A stretch of DNA of 64,000 nucleotides, taken from assembly GCF_005860795.2 (NCBI RefSeq), contig NZ_CP058350.1, positions 2,324,501-2,388,500 on the forward strand, read 5' to 3'. How positions within the stretch are numbered: position 1 is the first letter of the stretch; each line of letters opens with the position of its first letter. The position numbers and the translations under genes are program-made. The notes beneath the pieces are model-generated. The model saw only the letters and a program-made list of their open reading frames with translations. It searched no databases and was not told the origin of the DNA. This DNA comes from Peteryoungia desertarenae (lineage in GTDB: Bacteria; Pseudomonadota; Alphaproteobacteria; Rhizobiales; Rhizobiaceae). Below, one piece after another: positions 36,041 to 47,942 of the stretch.

Positions 36041-36279
36041 TGAGAACGCTGGCCGCCATTTCGCTCTCCGTGTTGCTGGCGTCTCCCGCGCTTGCGCAAG
36101 TGAGCGAGCAGACCACGGCCGGTGAATCGACCATGGCGGCACTGGTACAGCAGGGCTACGAGATCAAGACTTCGTCTGCCAGTGGTTCGAAGCTGATCGT
36201 GTTCCTGCAAAAAGATAACTCGGTCTACGTCTGTGAATTCACGTCTTTGACGGTTTCCAGGTGTGGTTCCATAAACTGA
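36040..36279 (+). CDS. Small secreted protein within the nuo operon
   Basis: This is a 79-residue protein starting at ATG 36040, overlapping the nuoD stop by one base, so translational coupling is likely. It begins with a signal peptide ([19 protein letters not shown], cut before Q). The mature part has two cysteines (VYVCEFTS, SRCGSIN). No function is recognised. As far as I recall, other rhizobial nuo operons also carry a small gene here. Confidence 0.78.
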   Translation: MRTLAAISLSVLLASPALAQVSEQTTAGESTMAALVQQGYEIKTSSASGSKLIVFLQKDNSVYVCEFTSLTVSRCGSIN

Positions 36280-36297
36280 GACAAGGCGTGAGGAAGT

Positions 36298-37392
36298 ATG
36301 TCCGTTCGTCGACTAGCCGAAGACCAATTCCAGCCAACAGGCTTTGCGTTCAATGCTGAAAATGCAGCCTGGGCGGATGCCACGATCCGCAAGTATCCAG
36401 AGGGCCGTCAGCAATCGGCCGTCATTCCTCTGCTGATGCGCGCCCAGGAGCAGGAAGGTTGGGTCACCAAGTCCGCGATCGAATATGTTGCGGAAAAGCT
36501 GGACATGCCTTACATCCGTGTGCTCGAGGTTGCGACCTTTTATACGCAGTTCCAGCTGAAACCGGTTGGAACGCGCGCCCATGTCCAGGTCTGCGGCACC
36601 ACGCCCTGCATGCTGCGCGGGGCAGAGGACCTGATCAAGGTCTGCAAGTCCAAGATCCATCCGGAACCCTTTGAGCGGAATGCCGAGGGGACACTGTCCT
36701 GGGAAGAGGTCGAATGTCAGGGCGCCTGCGTCAATGCGCCGATGGTGATGATCTTCAAGGACGCCTATGAAGACCTGACGCCGACACAGCTCGAACACAT
36801 CATTGACCGGTTCCAGGCTGGTAAGGGTTCTGACGTCAAGCCAGGTCCGCAAGTTGACCGTATTTATTCCGCACCAGCCGGTGGTCTGACGTCGCTTACG
36901 GATTCGATTACGCCGATCCGCTTCAACGACGCGGAAGTGCCAGGGCCTGCTGCACCGGAAGCGCCCGCCAACGCCGCCAAGCCGGTGACGGATGCGCCGG
37001 AGACGGACCCGAAGCTCAAGACGCCAGCGACAGACAAGAAGGCGGCAGCGGCCAACACCAAGGTGAAGGGCGACAATGTCGAGCTTGCACGCTCCGACAA
37101 GCCTTCCCTTGAAGACAAGAACCGCCCGGCTGGCATCGAGCGGCCGGAGACCCCGGATGATCTGAAGCTCATTTCGGGAGTCGGACCGAAAATCGAGGCA
37201 ACACTGCACAGCCTCGGCATCTACAAATTCGAGCAGATAGCCAAATGGAAGAAGGCGGAGCGCGAATGGGTTGATGGATATCTCAAGTTTTCCGGTCGCA
37301 TCGACCGTGATGACTGGGTGAAGCAGGCCAAGGCGCTCGCCAAGGGTGGCGAAGCTGAATACATCAAAGTCTTCGGCAAGAAGCCGCGCTAA
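36298..37392 (+). CDS. nuoE: NADH-quinone oxidoreductase subunit E with HhH tail
   Basis: NuoE carries the 2Fe-2S cluster N1a. The first 200 residues are the usual 24 kDa fold; cysteines in [11 protein letters not shown] and [11 protein letters not shown] are the ligands. At 364 residues it is about twice the enterobacterial length: a Pro/Ala/Lys-rich linker (about 205-285) leads to a helix-hairpin-helix domain ([20 protein letters not shown]) ending [11 protein letters not shown]. The same tail domain occurs in the protein encoded at 38719-39444. Confidence 0.97.
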   Translation: MSVRRLAEDQFQPTGFAFNAENAAWADATIRKYPEGRQQSAVIPLLMRAQEQEGWVTKSAIEYVAEKLDMPYIRVLEVATFYTQFQLKPVGTRAHVQVCGTTPCMLRGAEDLIKVCKSKIHPEPFERNAEGTLSWEEVECQGACVNAPMVMIFKDAYEDLTPTQLEHIIDRFQAGKGSDVKPGPQVDRIYSAPAGGLTSLTDSITPIRFNDAEVPGPAAPEAPANAAKPVTDAPETDPKLKTPATDKKAAAANTKVKGDNVELARSDKPSLEDKNRPAGIERPETPDDLKLISGVGPKIEATLHSLGIYKFEQIAKWKKAEREWVDGYLKFSGRIDRDDWVKQAKALAKGGEAEYIKVFGKKPR

Positions 37393-37402
37393 GGGGTAGG
37401 AT

Positions 37403-38707
37403 ATGCTCAAGGATCAGGATCGAATCTTTACAAATATCTACGGCCTCAAGGACAAGTCCCTGAAAGGCGCAATGGCGCGTGGCCACTGGGACGGCACCAA
37501 GCAGATTCTCGAAAAAGGTCGCGACTGGATCATCAATGAGGTCAAGGCATCCGGCCTGCGCGGTCGTGGTGGCGCTGGCTTCCCGACAGGTCTGAAATGG
37601 TCCTTCATGCCGAAGGAGTCGGATGGCCGCCCGCATTATCTCGTCGTGAATGCAGACGAATCCGAGCCCGGCACCTGCAAGGACCGCGAGATCATGCGCC
37701 ATGATCCGCATACCCTGATCGAAGGCTGCGTAATTGCCTCCTTCGCCATGGGCGCGCACCACGCCTATATCTATGTCCGCGGCGAATTCATGCGCGAGCG
37801 TGAAGCGCTTCAGGCCGCGATCGACGAGTGCTATGACTACGGCCTGCTCGGCAAGAACAACAAGCTTGGTTACGACATCGACATCATCGTCCACCATGGC
37901 GCCGGCGCCTATATCTGTGGCGAAGAGACGGCACTTCTCGAAAGCCTCGAAGGCAAGAAGGGCCAGCCGCGCCTCAAGCCGCCATTCCCTGCCAATATGG
38001 GCCTCTATGGCTGCCCGACGACGGTGAACAACGTCGAATCGATCGCTGTCACACCAACCATTCTTCGTCGTGGTGCTGGCTGGTATTCGAGCTTCGGCCG
38101 TCCCAACAATGCGGGCACCAAGCTGTTTTCGATCTCCGGCCACGTCAACCGTCCCTGCACGGTTGAGGAATCCATGTCGATCACCTTCCAGGAACTGATC
38201 GAGAAGCATTGTGGCGGCATCCGCGGCGGCTGGGACAACCTGCTCGCCGTCATCCCGGGCGGTTCCTCGGTTCCTTGTGTGCCGGGCGCGCAGATGAAGG
38301 ACGCGATCATGGATTACGACGGTCTGCGCGAGCTGGGCTCCGGCCTCGGCACCGCCGCTGTCATCGTCATGGACAAGTCGACGGACATCGTGAAGGCGAT
38401 CTGGCGCCTCTCGGCCTTCTACAAGCATGAAAGCTGTGGCCAGTGCACGCCTTGCCGCGAAGGTACCGGCTGGATGATGCGTGTCATGGAGCGCATGGTG
38501 AAGGGTAATGCCCAGAAGCGCGAAATCGACATGCTCTTCCAGGTGACCAAGCAGGTGGAAGGGCATACAATCTGTGCGCTGGGTGATGCTGCAGCATGGC
38601 CGATCCAGGGCCTGATCAAGCATTTCCGCCCGGAAATGGAAAAGCGCATCGACCAGTATACCCGCAATGCGATCGCGCATGGCGTGGTGATGGAAGCAGC
38701 TGAATAA
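37403..38707 (+). CDS. nuoF: NADH-quinone oxidoreductase subunit F
   Basis: This 51 kDa subunit binds NADH, FMN and a 4Fe-4S cluster (N3). [17 protein letters not shown] is the NADH/FMN glycine-rich loop, [19 protein letters not shown] the FMN site, and [10 protein letters not shown] provides the cluster cysteines. The 434 residues are standard. Confidence 0.98.
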   Translation: MLKDQDRIFTNIYGLKDKSLKGAMARGHWDGTKQILEKGRDWIINEVKASGLRGRGGAGFPTGLKWSFMPKESDGRPHYLVVNADESEPGTCKDREIMRHDPHTLIEGCVIASFAMGAHHAYIYVRGEFMREREALQAAIDECYDYGLLGKNNKLGYDIDIIVHHGAGAYICGEETALLESLEGKKGQPRLKPPFPANMGLYGCPTTVNNVESIAVTPTILRRGAGWYSSFGRPNNAGTKLFSISGHVNRPCTVEESMSITFQELIEKHCGGIRGGWDNLLAVIPGGSSVPCVPGAQMKDAIMDYDGLRELGSGLGTAAVIVMDKSTDIVKAIWRLSAFYKHESCGQCTPCREGTGWMMRVMERMVKGNAQKREIDMLFQVTKQVEGHTICALGDAAAWPIQGLIKHFRPEMEKRIDQYTRNAIAHGVVMEAAE

Positions 38708-38718
38708 GGGGCGAGCCG

Positions 38719-39444
38719 ATGGCTGGCACGAAGGGTGAGAAAAACGAAGGCAAGTCGGTGGATCCGGCAGACGTCGGTTTTGTCTCCGACGTGTTGAAGG
38801 ATCTGCCGAGCATGCCTCTTCATCCCTTGCTGGTCCATCCGACAGCGGCCATGGCGACGGCCACGGTCATTGGTCTGGGTCTGGCGACCCAGCTCAGTTC
38901 CGCTTGGCTGGGTTCCATGCAGGGTGCTCTTGATGCCTCGAAGCGTTTTGCGAAGCGTCTTGAGGAAGAGGGGAGCGCTGAACAACGCGATCCGCAGCAG
39001 GCATCGGGTCCTGCAGAAGATGCCGCCGTGGCTGCACCAATAGTGAAATCGGTTGGGGCGACAGCACCAAAAGCCAAGCCTGCAAAACCGGCTGCCCCGG
39101 CAGCAGCAAAGGCAAAGCCGGTGAAAGTTGGACCGAAGGTTGCTGAGCCTGCGACCGAAAAGACAGCAAAGGCAGCAAAGGCATCTTCGGCCAAGGTTGC
39201 TGTTGCAAAGAATGCTACATCCGCTAAACGCTCCGGCAAGATGAGTGACTTGAAGATCATTGACGGCATCGGGCCGAAGCTGGAGCAGATGCTGAACGGG
39301 AAGGGCATCCGGACAGTCGCCGAAATGGCGGCCTTGACGGAGGCAGAAGTTAAGTCGCTCGATAGCGAGCTTGGTCTTGATGGTCGCGCTTTACGCGATG
39401 ATTGGGTTGGCCAAGCCAAGGCACTGTGTGGACGCAAGAAGTAA
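38719..39444 (+). CDS. HhH-domain protein of the nuo operon
   Basis: The 241-residue protein has an N-terminal region with a hydrophobic stretch (TAAMATATVIGLGLATQLSSA), an Ala/Lys/Pro-rich low-complexity linker (about 90-175) and a C-terminal helix-hairpin-helix domain (LKIIDGIGPKLEQMLNGKGI, DDWVGQAKAL). The tail is like that of NuoE. Similar genes are often labelled as NADH dehydrogenase-associated or 5' DNA nuclease-like; neither is proved. It sits between nuoF and nuoG. Confidence 0.8.
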   Translation: MAGTKGEKNEGKSVDPADVGFVSDVLKDLPSMPLHPLLVHPTAAMATATVIGLGLATQLSSAWLGSMQGALDASKRFAKRLEEEGSAEQRDPQQASGPAEDAAVAAPIVKSVGATAPKAKPAKPAAPAAAKAKPVKVGPKVAEPATEKTAKAAKASSAKVAVAKNATSAKRSGKMSDLKIIDGIGPKLEQMLNGKGIRTVAEMAALTEAEVKSLDSELGLDGRALRDDWVGQAKALCGRKK

Positions 39445-39637
39445 CAGGAGAAGATTCGGCTCTGGGGGAGGGCGGTGTCTTCTAAGAATGGTGATCAGGC
39501 CAGCGGTCGCATCTGGATCGCAGCCAGAAGGGATTAAACGGCGGGATCGATCCACGTCCTTGATTGGACCGAGACCGTTTGCTGGCTCCTTGAGGGGCCG
39601 GTGCAATGCGCGTTGCGCGTGAGGCAGGAAGGCGAAT
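39445..39637. other. Gap between HhH gene and nuoG
   Basis: This 193-bp stretch is unusually long for the operon. I see no supported gene, strong terminator or promoter in it. Confidence 0.4.
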
Positions 39638-41719
39638 ATGGCAAAGCTGAAAGTCGACGGTAAAGAGATCGAGGTTCCGGATCATTTCACGCTATTGCAG
39701 GCGTGCGAGGAAGCCGGCGCCGAGGTTCCGCGCTTTTGTTTCCATGAACGACTGTCGGTTGCCGGTAATTGCCGGATGTGCCTTGTCGAGGTGAAGGGTG
39801 GCCCGCCGAAGCCGGCTGCCTCCTGCGCCATGGGCGTGCGCGACATCCGTGGCGGTCCGAACGGCGAACTGCCGGAAGTCTACACCAATACGCCGATGGT
39901 CAAGAAGGCCCGCGAAGGTGTCATGGAATTCCTGCTGATCAACCATCCGCTGGACTGCCCGATCTGCGACCAGGGCGGCGAATGCGACCTGCAGGATCAG
40001 GCCATGGCCTTCGGGATCGATAGCTCGCGCTACACCGAGAACAAGCGCGCCGTCGAAGACAAGTATATCGGCCCGCTGGTCAAGACCGTGATGAACCGCT
40101 GCATTCACTGCACGCGCTGCGTCCGCTTCACCACCGAAGTTGCGGGTATCGCCGAGCTCGGCCTGATTGGTCGTGGCGAGGACGCCGAGATCACCACCTA
40201 TCTCGAGCAGGCCATGACCTCGGAGCTTCAGGGCAATGTCGTGGATCTTTGCCCGGTCGGCGCCCTGACTTCCAAGCCCTTTGCCTTCACGGCCCGTCCT
40301 TGGGAGTTGAACAAGACCGAGTCCATCGACGTCATGGATGCGCTTGGTTCTGCAATCCGCGTCGACACGCGTGGCCGCGAAGTGATGCGCATCATGCCGC
40401 GCATCAATGAACAGGTGAACGAGGAGTGGATATCCGACAAGACCCGCTTCATCTGGGATGGTTTGAAGACTCAGCGTCTGGATCGCCCCTACGTGAAGAA
40501 GGATGGTCGTCTGCAGGCTGCAACCTGGGCAGAAGCCTTCGCTGCCGTGAAGTCTGCCGTGTCGGCGACGACCGCCGACAAGATCGGGGCAGTGGCCGGT
40601 GATCTGGCTTCTGTCGAAGAAATGTATGCCCTGAAGTCGCTGATGGCGTCCCTCGGTTCGGTCAACATCGACTGTCGCCAGGACGGAACCGCACTTGATC
40701 CGTCGCGCGGCCGGTCAAGCTATCTTTTCAACACCGGTATCGAGGGTATCGAAGCCGCTGACGCAATCCTGATCGTCGGTGCAAATCCGCGTTATGAGGC
40801 CGCTGTTCTCAATGCACGCATCCGCAAGCGGTGGCGCCGCGGTGGTCTGGCAATCGGTGTAATCGGCGAGGGTGGTGATCTGCGCTACCCTTACGAATAC
40901 CTTGGTGCTGGCACTGAAACCCTGGCGGATCTTGTTGCGGGCAAGCACGCATTTGCCGAAGCGCTCAAAGCCGCCAAGGCTCCGATGATCATCATCGGGC
41001 AGGGTGCATTAATGGGCGACGCCGGCAATGCCGTGCTGGCGAATGCAGCTTCACTGGCAGTCTCCGTCGGTGCCGTCACCGATGAGTGGAACGGCTTTGC
41101 CGTTCTCCACACTGCAGCAGCCCGAGTGGGCGGTCTTGATCTCGGCTTTGTGCCGGGCGAGGGCGGTGTGAAGGCACGTGATATGCTGTCGGCACTTGAT
41201 GTTGTCTTCCTGCTCGGTGCAGATGAGCTGGATTTCTCTGGTAAGTCGGCCAAATGCGTCGTCTATATCGGCTCGCATGGCGACCAGGGAGCGCACAACG
41301 CCGACATCATTCTGCCTGCAGCGGCCTACACTGAGAAGTCGGGCACCTGGGTCAATACCGAAGGTCGCGTCCAGATGGGCAACCGCGCAGCATTTGCTCC
41401 GGGCGATGCCCGCGAAGACTGGGCCGTTCTTCGCGCTCTGTCCGATGTCCTCGGCAAGAAACTTCCCTATGATTCGCTCGCTCAACTGCGTATGAAGCTC
41501 TATGCCGATCATCCGCATTTCGCCGAAATCGACGAAGTCGCTGCTGGTTCGAGTGCCGATATTGCTGCACTGGCGAAAAAACCCGGGAAGATGGGCAAGT
41601 CTGTGTTTGCGTCGCCGATCAAAGACTTCTATTTGACGAACCCGATTGCACGCGCGTCGGCCGTCATGGCCGAATGCTCGGCATTGGCCCGCAATAATTT
41701 CCAGGCTGCGGCAGAGTAA
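39638..41719 (+). CDS. nuoG: NADH-quinone oxidoreductase subunit G
   Basis: This 75 kDa subunit carries one 2Fe-2S and two 4Fe-4S clusters. Ligands are visible in [45 protein letters not shown] and [12 protein letters not shown], followed by a molybdopterin-oxidoreductase-like but cofactor-free body. The 693 residues match the mitochondrial-type form, shorter than the enterobacterial one. Confidence 0.98.
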   Translation: MAKLKVDGKEIEVPDHFTLLQACEEAGAEVPRFCFHERLSVAGNCRMCLVEVKGGPPKPAASCAMGVRDIRGGPNGELPEVYTNTPMVKKAREGVMEFLLINHPLDCPICDQGGECDLQDQAMAFGIDSSRYTENKRAVEDKYIGPLVKTVMNRCIHCTRCVRFTTEVAGIAELGLIGRGEDAEITTYLEQAMTSELQGNVVDLCPVGALTSKPFAFTARPWELNKTESIDVMDALGSAIRVDTRGREVMRIMPRINEQVNEEWISDKTRFIWDGLKTQRLDRPYVKKDGRLQAATWAEAFAAVKSAVSATTADKIGAVAGDLASVEEMYALKSLMASLGSVNIDCRQDGTALDPSRGRSSYLFNTGIEGIEAADAILIVGANPRYEAAVLNARIRKRWRRGGLAIGVIGEGGDLRYPYEYLGAGTETLADLVAGKHAFAEALKAAKAPMIIIGQGALMGDAGNAVLANAASLAVSVGAVTDEWNGFAVLHTAAARVGGLDLGFVPGEGGVKARDMLSALDVVFLLGADELDFSGKSAKCVVYIGSHGDQGAHNADIILPAAAYTEKSGTWVNTEGRVQMGNRAAFAPGDAREDWAVLRALSDVLGKKLPYDSLAQLRMKLYADHPHFAEIDEVAAGSSADIAALAKKPGKMGKSVFASPIKDFYLTNPIARASAVMAECSALARNNFQAAAE

Positions 41720-41730
41720 GGCAGGGAACC

Positions 41731-42774
41731 ATGGACAGTTTCGTTTCCACATATGTGTGGCCTGCGGCCATCATCATCGGCCAGTCATTGCTGCTGATGG
41801 TCGCCCTGCTGATCTTCATTGCCTATATTCTCTTGGCCGACCGCAAGATCTGGGCTGCAGTCCAGCTGCGCCGTGGGCCGAACGTTGTTGGTCCCTGGGG
41901 GCTGTTCCAGTCCTTTGCCGACCTTCTGAAGTTCGTGTTCAAAGAGCCGATCATTCCAGCCGGGGCAAACAAGGGTGTGTTTCTGCTGGCGCCGCTCGTG
42001 GCGGTCACGCTTGCACTGGCCACATGGGCGGTGATCCCGGTCGACAACGGCTGGGTCATCGCCAACATCAATGTCGGTATCCTCTATATCTTCGCCATCT
42101 CCTCTCTTGAGGTCTATGGCATCATCATGGGCGGCTGGGCTTCGAACTCGAAGTATCCGTTCCTTGGTGCGCTGCGTTCTGCAGCTCAGATGGTATCCTA
42201 CGAAGTTTCCATCGGTTTCGTGATCGTCACCGTTCTCCTGTGTGTCGGCTCTTTGAACCTGACGGATATCGTCATGGCGCAGAGTGATGGTCTCGGTACG
42301 ATGATGGGCCTGCCGGCGTCCTTCCTGGATTGGCATTGGCTTGCACTGTTCCCGATGTTCATCATCTTCTTCATTTCAGCGCTTGCCGAAACGAACCGTC
42401 CACCTTTCGACCTGCCGGAAGCCGAATCCGAACTGGTTGCCGGCTTCATGGTTGAATATGGCTCGACTCCCTACATGATGTTCATGTTGGGCGAATATGC
42501 GGCCATCGTGCTGATGTGCGCCCTGACCACGATCCTGTTCCTCGGAGGCTGGTTGCCGCCGGTCGACGTGTGGTTCCTGAACTGGATCCCGGGTATCTTC
42601 TGGTTCGTCCTGAAGACAACGCTCGTCTTCTTCATGTTCGCCATGGTGAAGGCATTCGTGCCACGCTACCGCTATGACCAGTTGATGCGTCTGGGCTGGA
42701 AGGTCTTCCTTCCCATCTCGCTCGCCATGGTCATCATTACCGCATTCGTCCTCAAGCTGATGGGTTGGGCATGA
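41731..42774 (+). CDS. nuoH: NADH-quinone oxidoreductase subunit H
   Basis: This membrane subunit links the quinone cavity to the proton path. The 347 residues have eight helices and the signature [20 protein letters not shown] plus [20 protein letters not shown], the acidic quinone-site loop. Length and start are standard; nuoI follows after 40 bp. Confidence 0.98.
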   Translation: MDSFVSTYVWPAAIIIGQSLLLMVALLIFIAYILLADRKIWAAVQLRRGPNVVGPWGLFQSFADLLKFVFKEPIIPAGANKGVFLLAPLVAVTLALATWAVIPVDNGWVIANINVGILYIFAISSLEVYGIIMGGWASNSKYPFLGALRSAAQMVSYEVSIGFVIVTVLLCVGSLNLTDIVMAQSDGLGTMMGLPASFLDWHWLALFPMFIIFFISALAETNRPPFDLPEAESELVAGFMVEYGSTPYMMFMLGEYAAIVLMCALTTILFLGGWLPPVDVWFLNWIPGIFWFVLKTTLVFFMFAMVKAFVPRYRYDQLMRLGWKVFLPISLAMVIITAFVLKLMGWA

Positions 42775-42814
42775 GCATGCTTGAACCTCAACCTTCGCTG
42801 ATCTGGAGATAACG

Positions 42815-43306
42815 ATGGCTTCCATTACCCAGGCTATCAACTCGCTTTTCCTGAAGGAGTTCGTCGGCGCTTTCTTCCTGTCGATGCGCTACTTCTTCAA
42901 GCCGAAGGCGACGGTGAACTACCCGTTCGAAAAGAATCCGGTGTCGCCGCGCTTCCGTGGGGAACATGCACTTCGCCGTTACCCGAATGGCGAAGAACGC
43001 TGCATTGCCTGCAAGCTTTGCGAAGCGATCTGTCCCGCCCAGGCCATCACCATCGAGGCCGGGCCGCGCCGCAATGACGGCACCCGTCGCACGGTGCGTT
43101 ATGACATCGACATGGTGAAGTGCATTTACTGTGGCTTTTGCCAGGAAGCCTGCCCGGTCGACGCGATCGTTGAGGGCCCGAACTTCGAGTTCGCCACCGA
43201 GACCCGCGAAGAACTCTACTTCGACAAGGCACGCCTTCTGGACAATGGCGACCGCTGGGAACGGGAAATCGCGCGCAACCTCGCACAGGATGCGCCTTAT
43301 CGTTGA
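42815..43306 (+). CDS. nuoI: NADH-quinone oxidoreductase subunit I
   Basis: NuoI has two 4Fe-4S ferredoxin motifs (clusters N6a and N6b): [12 protein letters not shown] and [12 protein letters not shown]. The N-terminal amphipathic region anchors it to the membrane arm. At 163 residues it is standard. Confidence 0.98.
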   Translation: MASITQAINSLFLKEFVGAFFLSMRYFFKPKATVNYPFEKNPVSPRFRGEHALRRYPNGEERCIACKLCEAICPAQAITIEAGPRRNDGTRRTVRYDIDMVKCIYCGFCQEACPVDAIVEGPNFEFATETREELYFDKARLLDNGDRWEREIARNLAQDAPYR

Positions 43307-43452
43307 CCCAGGAGGTCGACCCGCTCCGGAGAGGCTGATCACCCCTCCGGAACAACAGAAATTGTAACGGACGGGCCGATGGGGATATCGGTCCGGTCTA
43401 ATCGGGCGACGGGGCAGGACCCTCGTCCGGGGGAAGATGAAAAGGCACCAAC
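43307..43452 (+). other. nuoI-nuoJ intergenic hairpins
   Basis: Two stem-loops occur: CCGGAGAGG with CCCCTCCGG (43326-43350) and GGGCCGAT with ATCGGTCC (43373-43394). Neither is followed by a T run, so they look like processing or stability elements in the operon mRNA, not terminators. Confidence 0.45.
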
Positions 43453-44067
43453 ATGGGTCTTCAGGCTCTCTTTTTCTATCTCTTTGCCTTTGTCGCCGTG
43501 GCTTCGGCCTTCATGGTGATATCGGCTCGGAACCCGGTCCATTCGGTCCTGTTCCTCATTCTCACCTTTGTGAACGCGGCTGGTCTCTTCCTGCTGACGG
43601 GCGCTGAATTCCTCGCAATGATCCTGCTGGTCGTCTATGTCGGCGCGGTCGCAGTGCTGTTCCTCTTCGTCGTGATGATGCTTGAGGTTGATTTCGTTGC
43701 GTTGAAGGCGGGTGCGGCAAAGCATGCACCTGTTGCAGCTCTGGTCGGCATCGTGGTTGCCGCAGAACTGGTGATTGTGATTGGCGGCAGTGCACTGAGC
43801 CCGCAAGCCGTGGAAGCCATCCAGCAGCCTATCCCCGCACTCGCTGACCGCACGAATACCCAGGCTCTCGGCGATATTCTCTATACCGACTATGTCTACT
43901 TCTTCCAGATTGCCGGCCTTGTGCTGTTCGTGGCCATGATCGGCGCAATCGTGCTGACACTGCGCCATCGCGACAATATCAAGCGCCAGGATATCTCCGT
44001 CCAGGTCGCCCGCACGCCCGAGACTGCCGTCAAGGTCGTCAAGGTCAAGCCCGGCCAGGGTGTCTGA
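43453..44067 (+). CDS. nuoJ: NADH-quinone oxidoreductase subunit J
   Basis: This is a membrane subunit of five helices, 204 residues. The conserved stretch is SARNPVHSVLFLILTFVNAA and LLVVYVGAVAVLFLFVVMML, the helix-3 pi-bulge region. GGGGGAAG lies upstream of ATG 43453. Confidence 0.97.
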   Translation: MGLQALFFYLFAFVAVASAFMVISARNPVHSVLFLILTFVNAAGLFLLTGAEFLAMILLVVYVGAVAVLFLFVVMMLEVDFVALKAGAAKHAPVAALVGIVVAAELVIVIGGSALSPQAVEAIQQPIPALADRTNTQALGDILYTDYVYFFQIAGLVLFVAMIGAIVLTLRHRDNIKRQDISVQVARTPETAVKVVKVKPGQGV

Positions 44068-44096
44068 GCCAAGCCCGAGGTTAAGGAAACAGAATT

Positions 44097-44405
44097 ATGG
44101 AAATCGGTCTTTCCCACTACCTGACGGTCAGTGCAATCCTCTTCACCCTGGGTATCTTCGGTATCTTTTTGAACCGCAAGAACGTCATCGTCATTCTGAT
44201 GTCGGTGGAACTCATCCTGTTGGCGGTCAACCTCAACATGGTGGCCTTCTCCCACTTCCTCAATGACATGGTCGGGCAGGTCTTTGCCCTGTTCATTCTG
44301 ACGGTTGCTGCTGCCGAGGCGGCGATCGGACTTGCAATCCTCGTGGTCTTCTACCGCAACCGCGGCTCGATCGCGGTCGAAGACATCAACATGATGAAGG
44401 GCTGA
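44097..44405 (+). CDS. nuoK: NADH-quinone oxidoreductase subunit K
   Basis: NuoK is a three-helix, MrpC-like membrane subunit. The 102 residues contain the conserved glutamates in [13 protein letters not shown] and [14 protein letters not shown], part of the proton path. nuoL follows after 7 bp. Confidence 0.98.
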   Translation: MEIGLSHYLTVSAILFTLGIFGIFLNRKNVIVILMSVELILLAVNLNMVAFSHFLNDMVGQVFALFILTVAAAEAAIGLAILVVFYRNRGSIAVEDINMMKG

Positions 44406-44412
44406 TACGGCT

Positions 44413-46413
44413 ATGCTCATCTATAAGGCTATTGTCTTTCTCCCCTTGATCGGCTTTCTGATCGCTGGCCTGTTTGGCCGGCAGATCGGCGCCAAGGCTT
44501 CCGAATACATCACCACCGGTCTGATGGTGATTGTTGCGATCCTGTCCTGGATCGTCTTCATCAATGTCGGCTTTGGTCACCACGAGGGCAGCGAAGTCAT
44601 CAAGGTGACCGTGCTGCGCTGGATCCAGTCTGGCGGCATCGACGTCGAATGGGCTCTGCGCATCGACACGCTGACGGCTGTGATGTTTGTCGTCGTGAAT
44701 ACGGTGTCGATGCTGGTCCACCTCTATTCGATCGGCTACATGCACCACGATCCGCATCGTCCGCGGTTCTTTGCCTACCTGTCGCTCTTCACATTCGCCA
44801 TGCTGATGCTGGTGACTGCCGACAACCTGCTGCAGCTCTTCTTCGGCTGGGAAGGCGTTGGTCTGGCTTCCTACCTGCTGATCGGCTTCTGGTTCAAGAA
44901 AGCCTCGGCCACAGGTGCGGCGATGAAGGCCTTCATCGTCAACCGCGTCGGTGACTTCGGCTTCATCCTCGGCATCTCTGCTGTCTTCGTGATGTTTGGC
45001 TCGATCAACTTCGAGACCATCTTTGCGGCTGCCCAGTCCTATCTGCCGGCCGATCCGAATGCTGCGCCGGAAGTCGTGCTGAACCTTTTCGGCATGCAGC
45101 TTGATCGGGCGGACGCATTGACCGGCGCATGCCTTTTGCTCTTCATGGGCGCCATGGGTAAATCGGCGCAATTCCTGCTGCACACGTGGCTGCCAGACGC
45201 GATGGAAGGCCCGACCCCGGTCTCGGCACTCATTCATGCGGCAACCATGGTCACCGCCGGCGTCTTCCTGGTCGCGCGGATGTCGCCGCTGTTTGAACTA
45301 TCGCAGGACGCCCTGATGATTGTCACCATTATCGGTGCCATCACGGCCTTCTTTGCAGCGACCGTCGGTCTGGTTCAGAACGATATCAAGCGCGTCATTG
45401 CCTATTCCACATGCTCGCAGCTCGGCTACATGTTCGTGGCGCTGGGTGTAGGAGCCTATGGCGCGGCCGTCTTCCACCTCTTCACGCACGCGTTCTTCAA
45501 GGCGCTCTTGTTCCTTGGTGCCGGCTCTGTCATCCATGCTGTCGATGGTGAACAGGACATGCGCTACATGGGTGGCCTGCGCAAGCATATCCCCGTGACC
45601 TTCTGGGCCATGACCATCGGGACGATTGCTCTGACCGGTGTCGGTATCCCCGGCACGGTCATCGGGACCGCAGGCTTCTTCTCGAAGGACGCCATTATTG
45701 AATCCGCCTTTGCTTCGCATTCGTCGGTCGGCGTGTTTGCCTTCACCCTGCTGGTCATTGCGGCGCTCTTCACCAGCTTCTACTCCTGGCGCCTGGCGTT
45801 CCTGACGTTCTTCGGCAAGCCGCGCGCTTCTGCAGACGTCATGCACCATGTCCATGAAAGCCCGCAGGTCATGCTGATCCCGCTCTATGTGCTGAGCATC
45901 GGCGCGCTGGTGGCAGGCTTCATCTTCAAGGAATACTTCTTCGGTCACCACTATGATGAGTTCTGGAGGGGCGTGCTTTTCACACTGCCGACGAACACAG
46001 TTGTCGAAGACTTCCACAACGTGCCGAAGTGGGTGAAGTGGAGCCCGTTCGTGGCCATGGCACTCGGTTTTGTCACCGCCTGGTACATGTACATCAAGAA
46101 TCCGGCCGCACCTAAGAAGCTCGCGGAGCAGCAGTGGGTCCTCTACAATTTCCTGCTCAACAAGTGGTACTTCGACGAGCTCTATGACTTCCTGTTCGTT
46201 CGCCCGTCAAAAGCGCTCGGTCGGTTCCTCTGGAAGAAGGGCGACGTTGCCACCATTGACGCCTATGGCCCGAACGGGATCGCCGCCGGTGTTGCCGGTC
46301 TGACCCAGAAGGTGGTTCGCCTTCAGTCCGGCTACCTCTATCACTACGCCTTCGCAATGCTGATTGGTATTGCCGCACTGATTACCTGGATGATGCTCGG
46401 GAGTTCACTCTGA
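44413..46413 (+). CDS. nuoL: NADH-quinone oxidoreductase subunit L
   Basis: This is the distal antiporter-like proton channel of complex I, 666 residues, about 16 helices including the long lateral one. Markers are [18 protein letters not shown] with the key Glu, [20 protein letters not shown] with the Lys, and [17 protein letters not shown]. It overlaps nuoM by one base (TGATG). Confidence 0.98.
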   Translation: MLIYKAIVFLPLIGFLIAGLFGRQIGAKASEYITTGLMVIVAILSWIVFINVGFGHHEGSEVIKVTVLRWIQSGGIDVEWALRIDTLTAVMFVVVNTVSMLVHLYSIGYMHHDPHRPRFFAYLSLFTFAMLMLVTADNLLQLFFGWEGVGLASYLLIGFWFKKASATGAAMKAFIVNRVGDFGFILGISAVFVMFGSINFETIFAAAQSYLPADPNAAPEVVLNLFGMQLDRADALTGACLLLFMGAMGKSAQFLLHTWLPDAMEGPTPVSALIHAATMVTAGVFLVARMSPLFELSQDALMIVTIIGAITAFFAATVGLVQNDIKRVIAYSTCSQLGYMFVALGVGAYGAAVFHLFTHAFFKALLFLGAGSVIHAVDGEQDMRYMGGLRKHIPVTFWAMTIGTIALTGVGIPGTVIGTAGFFSKDAIIESAFASHSSVGVFAFTLLVIAALFTSFYSWRLAFLTFFGKPRASADVMHHVHESPQVMLIPLYVLSIGALVAGFIFKEYFFGHHYDEFWRGVLFTLPTNTVVEDFHNVPKWVKWSPFVAMALGFVTAWYMYIKNPAAPKKLAEQQWVLYNFLLNKWYFDELYDFLFVRPSKALGRFLWKKGDVATIDAYGPNGIAAGVAGLTQKVVRLQSGYLYHYAFAMLIGIAALITWMMLGSSL

Positions 46414-47924
46414 TGACCGATTGGCCAATTCTTTCAACGGTCACCTTCCTTCCGCTTGTTGGCGTGGCACTACTGCTGCTGACGCGCGGCGATACGGCGC
46501 TCGGCCGTCGCAACATCCTGAATGTCTCGCTGCTGACGACGGTCTTCACCTTCGTCCTGTCGCTCTTCATCTGGTTTGGCTTCGACAATTCGACGCCGGA
46601 CTTCCAGATGGTCGAGAAGCATGAATGGCTTGGAACCGGCATCGCCTATCATGTCGGTGTCGACGGCATTTCCATGCTCTTCGTCATTCTGACGACCCTT
46701 CTGATGCCCTTCTGCGTGCTGGCGAGCTGGTATGCAGTCGAAAAGCGCATCAAGGAATACATGATCGCCTTCCTGATCCTCGAAACCCTGATGATCGGCG
46801 TGTTCGTCTCGCTCGACATCGTGCTGTTCTACGTGTTCTTCGAGGCGGGCCTGATCCCGATGTTCATCATCATCGGTGTCTGGGGCGGCAAGGATCGCGT
46901 CTACGCATCCTACAAGTTCTTCCTCTATACGCTGCTCGGCTCCGTGCTGATGCTGCTTGCCATCATGGCCATGTACTGGCAGGCCGGGACCACCGACATC
47001 ACTCGTCTTCTGGCCTATGACTTCCCGGCTTCGATGCAGACGTGGCTGTGGCTCGCCTTCTTTGCGTCGTTCGCAGTAAAGATGCCAATGTGGCCGGTCC
47101 ATACCTGGCTTCCCGACGCGCACGTTCAGGCGCCAACCGCTGGTTCCGTCATCCTGGCGGGCATCCTTTTGAAGCTTGGCGGCTATGGCTTCCTGCGCTT
47201 CTCGCTGCCGATGTTCCCGCTGGCGTCCGACTTCTTTGCGCCGATGGTCTTTGCCCTCTCGGTCATCGCGATCATCTATACCTCCCTGGTGGCGATGATG
47301 CAGGACGACATGAAGAAGCTGATTGCCTATTCATCGGTTGCCCATATGGGCTTCGTGACCATGGGTATCTTCTCGGCAAATACACAAGGGGTCCAGGGTG
47401 CGATCTTCCAGATGATCAGCCACGGTTTCATCTCCGGGGCGCTCTTCCTCTGCGTCGGCGTCATCTATGATCGTCTTCACACGCGTGAGATCAATGCCTA
47501 TGGCGGACTTGCGATCAACATGCCGAAATATGCTGTGGTCTTCATGATCTTCACGATGGCAAACGTGGCGCTACCCGGCACCTCCGGCTTCGTCGGCGAG
47601 TTCCTCACCATCATTGGAGCCTTCCGCGCCAACACATGGGTGGCACTCTTCGCGGCAACGGGCGTCATCCTATCTGCCGGTTATGCGCTCTGGCTCTACC
47701 GCCGTGTTGCCTTCGGCCCGCTGGAAAAGGAAAGCGTCAAGGCGATGCTGGATCTGACCCCGCGGGAAAAGCTGACGCTCTATCCGCTGGTGGCTCTCAC
47801 CATCTTCTTCGGTGTCTATCCCGCACCGATCCTCGATGCGACCGCCGTTTCGGTGGATCATCTGGTAAACAACTATACCGCAGCATTGCAGGCAGCCCAG
47901 GCTCTGGCGCTGGCAGCGAACTGA
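46413..47924 (+). CDS. nuoM: NADH-quinone oxidoreductase subunit M
   Basis: This is an antiporter-like proton channel, 503 residues, about 14 helices. [20 protein letters not shown] holds the channel Glu and [19 protein letters not shown] the Lys and following helix. Start ATG 46413 overlaps the nuoL stop. Confidence 0.98.
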   Translation: MTDWPILSTVTFLPLVGVALLLLTRGDTALGRRNILNVSLLTTVFTFVLSLFIWFGFDNSTPDFQMVEKHEWLGTGIAYHVGVDGISMLFVILTTLLMPFCVLASWYAVEKRIKEYMIAFLILETLMIGVFVSLDIVLFYVFFEAGLIPMFIIIGVWGGKDRVYASYKFFLYTLLGSVLMLLAIMAMYWQAGTTDITRLLAYDFPASMQTWLWLAFFASFAVKMPMWPVHTWLPDAHVQAPTAGSVILAGILLKLGGYGFLRFSLPMFPLASDFFAPMVFALSVIAIIYTSLVAMMQDDMKKLIAYSSVAHMGFVTMGIFSANTQGVQGAIFQMISHGFISGALFLCVGVIYDRLHTREINAYGGLAINMPKYAVVFMIFTMANVALPGTSGFVGEFLTIIGAFRANTWVALFAATGVILSAGYALWLYRRVAFGPLEKESVKAMLDLTPREKLTLYPLVALTIFFGVYPAPILDATAVSVDHLVNNYTAALQAAQALALAAN

Positions 47925-47942
47925 CGACAGGACGTTTTGGAC

